Positions 1 to 4,840 of a stretch of DNA of 6,909 nucleotides are shown here, one piece after another. Numbering within the stretch: the stretch's first letter is position 1; each line of letters begins with the position of its first letter. The position numbers and the translations under genes are program-made. A model generated the notes under the pieces. It saw only the letters and a list, made by a program, of their open reading frames with translations, made no database searches and was not told the origin of the DNA. The stretch covers positions 1-6,909 of the forward strand of contig JAJPEA010000090.1 of the NCBI GenBank assembly GCA_023252335.1, written 5' to 3'. The stretch comes from Nitrosotalea sp. (lineage in GTDB: Archaea > Thermoproteota > Nitrososphaeria > Nitrososphaerales > Nitrosopumilaceae).

Positions 1-7
1 TATTTGC

Positions 8-346
8 ATGTCACAAGAAATAGAATCAATGTATGACTATGTACTTGAAAACATTTCCTCCAAGTTGCAGAAAATAGATCCAGGACTTGCCATGAGGGTG
101 ATGGAATATGAAAGAACATTCAGCGACGTAGCGCCTGCTGTAAACTTGCATGTTCATTACAAGGCAGGAACAGATAGTGGAAAAAAACTGGATCAGCTAC
201 GATCAAGATACGGATACCTTATGGCAAAAGAGGGAAAATCTAGTCTATTTGTTCAGGGAAACATGAGCCTAAAGACAATAGATGCAATATCAAGTGATTC
301 AGATGTTGATACAGTAACAGGTTCTGCCTCAATAGCGTCATACTAG
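8..346 (+). CDS. Small hypothetical alpha/beta protein (112 aa), possibly 5'-truncated
   Basis: I do not recognise a named family. The protein starts with an amphipathic helix (about residues 3-36, with IDPGLAMRVMEYERTF). An alternating pattern follows: strand VNLHVHYK (45-52), helix KKLDQLRSRYG (59-69), two strands (about 70-86, ending FVQGNMS), helix LKTIDAISSD (88-97) and a last strand VDTVTGSAS (100-108), ending in ASY. This beta-alpha-beta-beta-alpha-beta order suggests a small ferredoxin-like fold, as in subtilisin-propeptide/I9 or ACT-like domains, but that is inference from pattern only. There is no signal peptide or membrane segment, so it is probably cytoplasmic. The frame stays open to the window edge (codons att and tgc precede the ATG), so the real start could lie upstream; only seven bases precede the ATG and no ribosome site can be judged. 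A hairpin with a T-run follows the stop. The strong codon-level coherence and its terminator make it a real gene. Confidence 0.75.
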   Translation: MSQEIESMYDYVLENISSKLQKIDPGLAMRVMEYERTFSDVAPAVNLHVHYKAGTDSGKKLDQLRSRYGYLMAKEGKSSLFVQGNMSLKTIDAISSDSDVDTVTGSASIASY

Positions 347-364
347 AGAACTAGAGCATCCATG

Positions 365-396
365 CTAGTTTCCTATTGTGGAAACTAGTTATTTTT
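365..396 (+). terminator. Hairpin and T-run after the 112-aa gene
   Basis: A perfect 9-bp inverted repeat, ctagtttcc (365-373) with ggaaactag (380-388), encloses a 6-base loop. It is followed by ttatttttg, so a T-rich tract starts right after the stem. It lies 18 bases after the stop codon at 344-346. This looks like an intrinsic-type terminator. Archaeal termination depends mainly on the U-tract, so the stem may instead protect the 3' end. Confidence 0.6.
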
Positions 397-495
397 GAAT
401 TTATTTAATTTAATCATGGCCAAACTTTCCTCTTGTCCATGTTGAAAGTGCCTCAAGAATTGCATATCTTTAGATGACAAGAAAGCCCTATGAAA
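385..495 (-). pseudogene. Possible small-protein remnant on the minus strand
   Basis: Read on the minus strand from 495 to 385, the frame carries a coding-like string containing FLSSKDMQFLRHFQHG and then MIKLNKFKNN before a TAG at 385-387. The only usable ATG is at 463-465, which would give 26 residues. The same frame upstream is interrupted by two TAA codons (496-498 and 511-513), with an ATG further up at 532-534 region. The mix of His, Phe, Lys and Leu reads like the C-terminal end of a real small protein rather than random AT-rich sequence, but I cannot place it in a family. It could be a decayed 3' end of a gene, a true micro-ORF, or chance. Confidence 0.22.
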
Positions 496-580
496 TTATC
501 GTAATTGTTTTTACACCATGCTAGAAATTTTCTTATGCATATTTTGTCTAGAAAATTTTACTTGAATATTTTGTGGAAAT

Positions 581-590
581 TTTTTAGCAT
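581..590 (+). promoter_or_regulatory. Candidate TATA-like element for the tail-spike-like gene
   Basis: The T-rich box tttttagcat lies about 32-41 bases before the ATG at 622. That spacing fits an archaeal TATA box with a very short leader. A near-identical box, tttttagtat, occurs upstream of the gene at 3941, which raises its credibility slightly. The surrounding 540-590 stretch is AT-rich overall, so chance occurrence is likely enough to keep confidence low. Confidence 0.3.
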
Positions 591-621
591 AGCAAGATAG
601 AGTAGCAGGTTATGTTATGTC

Positions 622-2358
622 ATGCAAATTCCACACATTGCTTGTAGTAATGATCGCTTGCTTGTGCTAGTTCTTGCCATGCTTGTTGCCGTGTTGCCTG
701 CGCTTGAAACCAATCCCGTACACGCAGATGATGTGGTTGTCCCAAGTACTGATATTATTTATGTAAATGGCACAACTTACTTTGAAAAAGACTCTGCAAA
801 CAACGTGCTAATGTCTTCGACCAATCCCGAAGATGTAATATCTGATGCAATTAAAAGGGCAGGAAATATCTACATTGGGGCAGGCATGTATGATCTCTCA
901 AACAACTTTGCAGGATTTGTAGTAGGCTCAAAAACGCAGATAAACTTGGATTCTGATACCATGCTACTGGTACCAAGCGGGTACAACGGATTCGTCTTTA
1001 AAATAGGCGGCTCTAGCATCTTCTCCACCATCCAGGGAGGACAAATAGCCGAAAAGCAGCCGGTGCAGAAACACTGGACTGGAATAATAATCCAGGCAGG
1101 GATGCCTACGACTGCATGGAATACGATAAACAACATCCAGATCGAGGATCCACATGTTGGGATCCTGTTTGACGGCACACACAATAACTACGTTACCACG
1201 AACTTGATATCAAATACAATGATTGACAGACCGGTACGTGGAATTGATTTTAACTACACAGGATATGTCTGCTGCACACAGGATGGCTTTAACTATAATA
1301 CGTTCTATAAAGTGGACATCCAGTCTAACGCAGATACCGCTGTTGGTTTCAACAACATAGGCAATGCCAGAAACGAGTTCTATGATTCAAAGGTCTGGGA
1401 TTCCACGCCTGGGACTATTGAGACAAGGATTGGTCCTGATGCTACAAACACCGTAATTTTTGGAGGCAAAATGACCGAACCTGGAAAATTCGTTGATCTG
1501 GGCTCAAATACTGTGATCGATGACTCTATCACTGGTATGCGGGCAGTACATTATGACGGAAACTCTACCTGGAGTGCAAATAGCAAGCTCACCTTTACAC
1601 CAAACTCAAATTTTGCCGGTGTCAACATCGGATGTACGACAGGCCCGCCAGCAAACCTCATTGATGGGGACATCTGGTGTGATTACAATTCTAACAGCCT
1701 GAGGGCAAGAATAGGCGGCTCTACACTCACTGCCATCATGGGCTCAAACAACAACGTCTTTGCTAAAACCAATACTTTTGATGGCATACTAAATGCGGAA
1801 GGCACAGTCAAGGTGTCTGCAAATAAATTGCTAATACGAAATCCAAGTGACACATATGCTACATCGATCCAAAATTCAGATCAAGCGGCAAACAATACTC
1901 TGACAATACCATTGTTTGCAGGGTCCAAAACGCTTGAACTTGTACCAGCGTTTAATTCCACGACGGGTCAGCAAGATGGAAATGGAACAGGCACAGCAAC
2001 ACTGTCCCCTGTAATGGACGGTGTCTATGCAACTCTGGTCCCAATAACATCAGGCAATGCAGCAATAACGGTATCAGGAGATGCACAAAATTCTGTGGCA
2101 GGGGATGGTTGTAGGGTGGATATCAGATATTCTGCTGGCATGATGCGCGAAAATGGCGCTGCCCCTGTGACCCCAGTCGCTGGCGTAAACATAAAAACTA
2201 GCAGCGCAACTGCAGATCAAACAATACCCTGGTCAAGGAGCGCAGACGTAACCGGTCTTGTAGGCGGAACCCGATATTATTTTGACTTGACACAGGCTGC
2301 GGTAGGTGGCGGGACCTGCACGCTTACCAACGTGTATTGGACGATTCATGAATACTAG
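622..2358 (+). CDS. Secreted pectin-lyase-fold, tail-spike-like surface protein
   Basis: A 578-residue extracellular protein. Residues 1-36 form a signal peptide: short N-terminus, hydrophobic core LLVLVLAMLVAVLPAL (13-28), and likely cleavage after VHA (33-35). Residues about 65-305 read as a right-handed beta-helix: the lead-in DVISDAIKRAGNIYIGAGMYDL is typical of pectin-lyase-like folds, followed by short strands rich in Asn and Gly (NNIQIEDPHVGILFDGTHNNYV, in pieces). Residues 340-366 (GPPANLIDGDIWCDYNSNSLRARIGG, positions only as a block) and 378-440 resemble stalk segments of viral tail fibres and spikes. Residues 460-578 look like a beta-sandwich head, ending WTIHEY. Several N-X-S/T sequons (N49, N211, N314, N424, N445, N454) are available for archaeal N-glycosylation. 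There is no C-terminal membrane anchor. The ATG at 622 is chosen because it directly precedes the signal peptide and an in-frame TAG lies at 598-600. The fold suggests polysaccharide binding or cleavage, but I see no convincing catalytic set. An adhesin or a protein of viral origin are both possible. Confidence 0.85.
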   Translation: MQIPHIACSNDRLLVLVLAMLVAVLPALETNPVHADDVVVPSTDIIYVNGTTYFEKDSANNVLMSSTNPEDVISDAIKRAGNIYIGAGMYDLSNNFAGFVVGSKTQINLDSDTMLLVPSGYNGFVFKIGGSSIFSTIQGGQIAEKQPVQKHWTGIIIQAGMPTTAWNTINNIQIEDPHVGILFDGTHNNYVTTNLISNTMIDRPVRGIDFNYTGYVCCTQDGFNYNTFYKVDIQSNADTAVGFNNIGNARNEFYDSKVWDSTPGTIETRIGPDATNTVIFGGKMTEPGKFVDLGSNTVIDDSITGMRAVHYDGNSTWSANSKLTFTPNSNFAGVNIGCTTGPPANLIDGDIWCDYNSNSLRARIGGSTLTAIMGSNNNVFAKTNTFDGILNAEGTVKVSANKLLIRNPSDTYATSIQNSDQAANNTLTIPLFAGSKTLELVPAFNSTTGQQDGNGTGTATLSPVMDGVYATLVPITSGNAAITVSGDAQNSVAGDGCRVDIRYSAGMMRENGAAPVTPVAGVNIKTSSATADQTIPWSRSADVTGLVGGTRYYFDLTQAAVGGGTCTLTNVYWTIHEY

Positions 2359-2359
2359 G

Positions 2360-2400
2360 TTCTGTCACCTTGTGTGACACGAGCCATCAAGTTGACAGAA
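2360..2400 (+). repeat. Overlapping inverted repeats between the surface-protein and transporter genes
   Basis: Two mutually exclusive stems are visible. The short one pairs tgtcac (2363-2368) with gtgaca (2374-2379) around a 5-base loop. The longer-range one pairs ttctgtca (2360-2367) with tgacagaa (2393-2400), a perfect 8-bp match. The element begins one base after the stop codon at 2358. It lacks a T-run, so it is not a classical terminator. It could be a transcript 3'-end structure for the upstream gene or a repeated TGTCA/TGACA protein-binding site ahead of the transporter. Confidence 0.45.
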
Positions 2401-2436
2401 TCCATTTCAATATAGAAAATACTGGAAACCACTACT

Positions 2437-2474
2437 AGTATAACTACAAATGTAGAACAATTCCGGGTTAGGGA
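2437..2474 (+). promoter_or_regulatory. Candidate promoter, dyad and Shine-Dalgarno for the transporter
   Basis: A TATA-like tagtataacta (2437-2447) overlaps a 12-base dyad, ctaca-aa-tgtag (2444-2455). The element aggga (2470-2474) lies six bases before the ATG at 2481 and could act as a ribosome binding site. A dyad at or just downstream of a TATA box is where archaeal repressors often bind, so metal-responsive control is plausible, but no specific regulator site is recognised. Confidence 0.35.
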
Positions 2475-2480
2475 TATCTA

Positions 2481-3761
2481 ATGAACATCAAATCGTTTTT
2501 CAGGTTTCTAGGTCCTGGATTGATAACAGGTGCATCAGATGACGATCCCTCTGGAATAGCAACATATTCTCAAGCTGGCGCACAATTTGGTTTTGGGACT
2601 CTATGGCTTGTACTATTTCAGCTTCCAATGATGATAGTAATCCAAGAGATATGTGCACGAATAGGGCTTGTTACAGGCAACGGATTGGCAGGAATCATTA
2701 GAACCAGATATTCCAAGAAAATAGGTTATCCAATTATCAGTCTGCTCTTGATTGCAAATACCATAAACATAGGCGCAGACATTGGTGCAATGGCAGCATC
2801 AGTCAAGCTTGTTTTACCTCAGTTTCCTATAATTATTGCCACACTTTTATTTACTGGATTGATTGTTTGTACAGAAATTTTTGTCCCGTATAAAAAATAC
2901 GCAACCATACTCAAGTACCTGACTCTAAGCTTACTTGCATATGTAATTACAGCATTTATTGTTGGTGGAAATTTAGTGACAATGCTGACTGCAAGTGTAA
3001 TACCTCATATTGAATTTACACCAACTTTTGCAATGTTATTTGTTGCAATTTTTGGTACCACGATTTCACCGTATCTATTTTTCTGGCAGTCATCAGAAGA
3101 AGCTGAAGAAGATGTTGCAAAAAACAAGATAAAAGAAATGGGTGAGGGTAAACCCAGAATTAGAAAAAGGGAAATAAATGCAATGAGGATGGATGTCACA
3201 ATCGGAATGATATTTTCTCAAGCAATCATGTGGTTTATCATAACAACTGCAGCTGGAACACTTTATGCGCATGGAATAACTAACATATCAACTGCAGATG
3301 AAGCTGCAAAAGCATTAGAACCATTAGTGAAAACATTTCCTAACTCAGGAGAGTTGGCAAAAACTGTATTTGCACTTGGAATAATTGGTACTGGATTGTT
3401 GGCAATACCTGTACTTGCAGGTTCGTCGGCATATGCTTTGTCTGAAGAACTTGGATGGAAGCAGGGCCTGAACAAAAAATTCAAGGAAGCAAAGGGGTTT
3501 TACCTGATAATTGCAGCGTCAACACTAGTGGGACTGTGGATAAATTTTCTTGGCATTGATCCTATCATGGCTCTCATATATGCAGCAGTAATTAACGGAA
3601 TTATTGCCATTCCACTTCTTGTAACAATCATGAAAATTGGTAATGATAAAAATATTCTACAAGGAAGAACAAATGGCAAAATATCTAACATAGTTGGTTG
3701 GATTACAGTACTAGTCATGGGAGTATCTGTTGCAATGCTATTTTTATTGTGGATTAGATGA
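2481..3761 (+). CDS. NRAMP-superfamily divalent metal transporter, non-canonical metal site
   Basis: A 426-residue membrane protein of usual length for prokaryotic NRAMP (SLC11) proteins, with about 11 hydrophobic helices (roughly 8-38, 40-60, 83-110, 115-134, 143-165, 181-205, 235-262, 292-322, 337-357, 361-386, 402-424). The opening GPGLITGASDDDPSGIATYS is the TM1 signature of the family. The motif that is DPGN in Mn/Fe transporters is DPSG here (22-25). In TM6 the canonical VMPH is replaced by ISPY within GTTISPYLFFWQSSEEAEE (192-210), so the metal-liganding methionine is a serine (S196) and the histidine a tyrosine (Y198). Family knowledge: loss of that methionine marks NRAMP-related branches, including the bacterial magnesium transporters called NRMT, because the sulphur ligand favours Mn and Fe over Mg. 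Mg or another hard divalent ion is therefore a reasonable but unproven substrate. A charged cytoplasmic-type loop (206-235) follows TM6. An in-frame TAG at 2469-2471 supports the ATG at 2481. It appears to be transcribed alone. Confidence 0.93.
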   Translation: MNIKSFFRFLGPGLITGASDDDPSGIATYSQAGAQFGFGTLWLVLFQLPMMIVIQEICARIGLVTGNGLAGIIRTRYSKKIGYPIISLLLIANTINIGADIGAMAASVKLVLPQFPIIIATLLFTGLIVCTEIFVPYKKYATILKYLTLSLLAYVITAFIVGGNLVTMLTASVIPHIEFTPTFAMLFVAIFGTTISPYLFFWQSSEEAEEDVAKNKIKEMGEGKPRIRKREINAMRMDVTIGMIFSQAIMWFIITTAAGTLYAHGITNISTADEAAKALEPLVKTFPNSGELAKTVFALGIIGTGLLAIPVLAGSSAYALSEELGWKQGLNKKFKEAKGFYLIIAASTLVGLWINFLGIDPIMALIYAAVINGIIAIPLLVTIMKIGNDKNILQGRTNGKISNIVGWITVLVMGVSVAMLFLLWIR

Positions 3762-3780
3762 TACTTACGACGAGTGATTT

Positions 3781-3796
3781 TGTCATGACATTTTTT
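3781..3796 (+). terminator. Palindrome plus T6 after the transporter
   Basis: The perfect 10-base palindrome tgtcatgaca (3781-3790) is followed at once by tttttt (3791-3796), about 20 bases after the stop at 3759-3761. The T-run is the likely archaeal termination signal. The palindrome is too tight to make a stable hairpin (no loop), so it may rather be a protein site; it shares TGTCA/TGACA with the repeats at 2360-2400. Confidence 0.45.
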
Positions 3797-3900
3797 GGTT
3801 GACACTGGAATATTTTTTATAATGAATCTAGAAAAAATTCTGTATCTAAACTACAAAATCATGCATACTGGAAAAACACGAATAAAATTCTCATTTAACC

Positions 3901-3935
3901 GATCGCTAGTTTTTAGTATCCCTTTTGCTAGGATC
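3901..3935 (+). promoter_or_regulatory. Candidate promoter of the DUF6659-like gene, flanked by a dyad
   Basis: The T-rich box tttttagtat (3910-3919) lies 22-31 bases before the ATG at 3941, which fits an archaeal TATA box driving a leaderless or near-leaderless transcript; no ribosome binding site is evident before the ATG. The box is bracketed by an imperfect inverted repeat, gatcgctag (3901-3909) and ctaggatc (3928-3935), 8 bp with one bulged G. An alternative TATA-like run, ttttttata (3813-3821), is further upstream. Confidence 0.35.
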
Positions 3936-3940
3936 AAATC

Positions 3941-4333
3941 ATGACAATCGCAAAGACTATGAAATCTGACCAAATATGCAAGTCTATAATGAATATCGAT
4001 AGAAATGTACGCTCTGTTGCAATAATGGATGCAAATGGAAGGATGGTTCACAACGAAGTTCATCGTGGGTTTACACAGCCAAGCTTTGACAAGTGGAATA
4101 GTATTCATTACATGGAATGCGCGTTTGAGGTTTCAATGGGTGCAAAACTTGACGATCTCTATGGACCAATAAGGTACCACCACTCAGACAAGGATGATTT
4201 TATGATGTTCAGCTTTCCATACAAAAAAGATGTCATCATTGTTACTAGCACAAAAAAAGTCAGTCCAATTGCATTTGCAACAAAAATATCAAAATTCATA
4301 AACGAAGTTCTAATGCCACAACAGAGAAAATAA
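3941..4333 (+). CDS. DUF6659-like small alpha/beta protein
   Basis: A 130-residue, probably cytoplasmic protein. The N-terminal half matches the pattern I recall for DUF6659, a family found mainly in Nitrososphaerota: helix SDQICKSIMNID (9-20), then VRSVAIMDANGRMV (23-36), i.e. a strand, a D/N-x-G turn and a strand. Further on come strands around LYGPIRYH (73-80), DFMMFSFPY (86-94) and DVIIVTST (97-104), and a C-terminal helix SPIAFATKISKFINEVL (108-124). This order resembles the roadblock/longin-type profilin-like folds used in small sensory or regulatory subunits. No catalytic motif, metal site or membrane segment is visible, and the family's function is unknown to me. The ATG at 3941 is supported by an in-frame TAG at 3929-3931; an internal ATG at 3959 is possible. 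It stands 179 bases after the transporter, so co-transcription is unlikely. Confidence 0.78.
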   Translation: MTIAKTMKSDQICKSIMNIDRNVRSVAIMDANGRMVHNEVHRGFTQPSFDKWNSIHYMECAFEVSMGAKLDDLYGPIRYHHSDKDDFMMFSFPYKKDVIIVTSTKKVSPIAFATKISKFINEVLMPQQRK

Positions 4334-4393
4334 CCTAGTTTTCAAAATCCGTAAAACGTTTCCAAAACAGTATGAATAAAAAGTTCGAAATAC

Positions 4394-4528
4394 ATGACTG
4401 ACTTGATTGAAATTATCTGATGACTAATTGTACGTCCTGGAGATAAAGTAAAACTTGACAAATGGCCTAAACTTGACAAAAAACGAAAACAGGAATTAAA
4501 AACAATCCGAAAACTGCTAGAAAAGTAG
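4394..4528 (+). pseudogene. Possible small protein frame with two in-frame TGA codons
   Basis: One frame reads ATG (4394) MTDLIEII, then tandem TGA TGA (4418-4423), then a 34-codon open stretch to TAG at 4526-4528 whose product begins LIVRPGDKVKLDKWP and ends KTIRKLLEK. That stretch is highly charged, predicted helical at its end, and looks coding (Pro-Gly-Asp turn, regular Leu/Ile spacing). It has no ATG, GTG or TTG start of its own in frame; ATT at 4427 would be needed. An ATG at 4420-4422, overlapping the two stops, runs in the +1-shifted frame for eight codons, so a single-base frameshift could join it to the good frame. It contains a 12-base direct repeat, aaacttgacaaa at 4451-4462 and 4469-4480. 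A decayed small gene, a rare-start micro-protein or a sequencing error are the options. Confidence 0.35.
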
Positions 4529-4569
4529 ACGTCTGCGCAGGCACAAGTCTGAAAATATGGAAAAAATGT

Positions 4570-4638
4570 CAGATTCAGGTGCGGTTGTTCTGAAGGGATT
4601 TTTATCCCTTAGAACCTTTTCCGCTTGTAGAGAATCTG
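4570..4638 (+). repeat. 69-base four-segment foldback (terminator or structured RNA candidate)
   Basis: Four nested pairings share one axis: cagattc (4570-4576) with gaatctg (4632-4638), 7 bp; gcgg (4581-4584) with ccgc (4621-4624), 4 bp; gttct (4587-4591) with agaac (4611-4615), 5 bp; and aaggga (4593-4598) with tccctt (4605-4610), 6 bp, closing on a T-rich loop. That gives 22 Watson-Crick pairs with one bulge and two small internal loops. The innermost part followed by cctttt (4615-4620) looks like a terminator. The additional outer pairings are more than a terminator needs, so a stable small RNA, a bidirectional terminator between convergent genes, or a foldback mobile-element relic are alternatives. 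The strand is not determined. Confidence 0.6.
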
Positions 4639-4840
4639 CATGTATCTATTGTATATCTGGATAGAAAAGATTGTGTTTGTTTATTATAAAATAATTGGTA
4701 AGAATATGGCTAAAAGTATGTTTGAATCAAACACACTATTTGATATATTCTCATGATTGTACATGTACTTCAAGTAGAAACCGCGGAAATAACAAAACCA
4801 TGTAGAGATGGTAATCTGCTTCCACGGTCTTCTATATTTT

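Larger units (their letters stand above)
4334..4840. other. 507-base gap between DUF6659-like gene and the convergent FN3 gene
   Basis: No full-length gene is seen on either strand here. The left part holds the coding-like small frame ending at 4528, the middle holds the foldback at 4570-4638, and the right part (4640-4840) is AT-rich with a TATA-like ttattataaaataatt (4681-4696), short dyads (tgtttg-aat-caaaca at 4719-4733 and the palindrome gtacatgtac at 4759-4768) and nothing recognisable as tRNA or other structured RNA. As it sits between converging genes, both transcription units should end here. Confidence 0.6.

Noticed and set aside
521..565. Repeated ctagaaa..tttt..ttg strings (521-537 and 549-565)
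   Set aside because: The match is short and imperfect in very AT-rich DNA, too few copies and no spacer regularity for a CRISPR or iteron array.
870..1184. Two overlapping minus-strand open frames inside the tail-spike-like gene
   Set aside because: They lie wholly opposite a well-supported coding region and their products, rich in Cys, Pro and Trp, show no domain pattern.
2963..2983. Possibility that the transporter is a classical Mn/Fe NRAMP (mntH)
   Set aside because: The TM1 and TM6 signatures lack the canonical N and M ligands, so the gene symbol mntH would overstate what the sequence shows.
3851..4108. Minus-strand frame of 85 codons across the DUF6659-like gene start
   Set aside because: Its product is Cys/His-rich without ordered spacing and it overlaps the supported gene; it reads as an antisense shadow.
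4759..4768. Palindrome gtacatgtac
   Set aside because: A single 10-base palindrome with no T-run or partner site; expected by chance in AT-rich DNA of this size.
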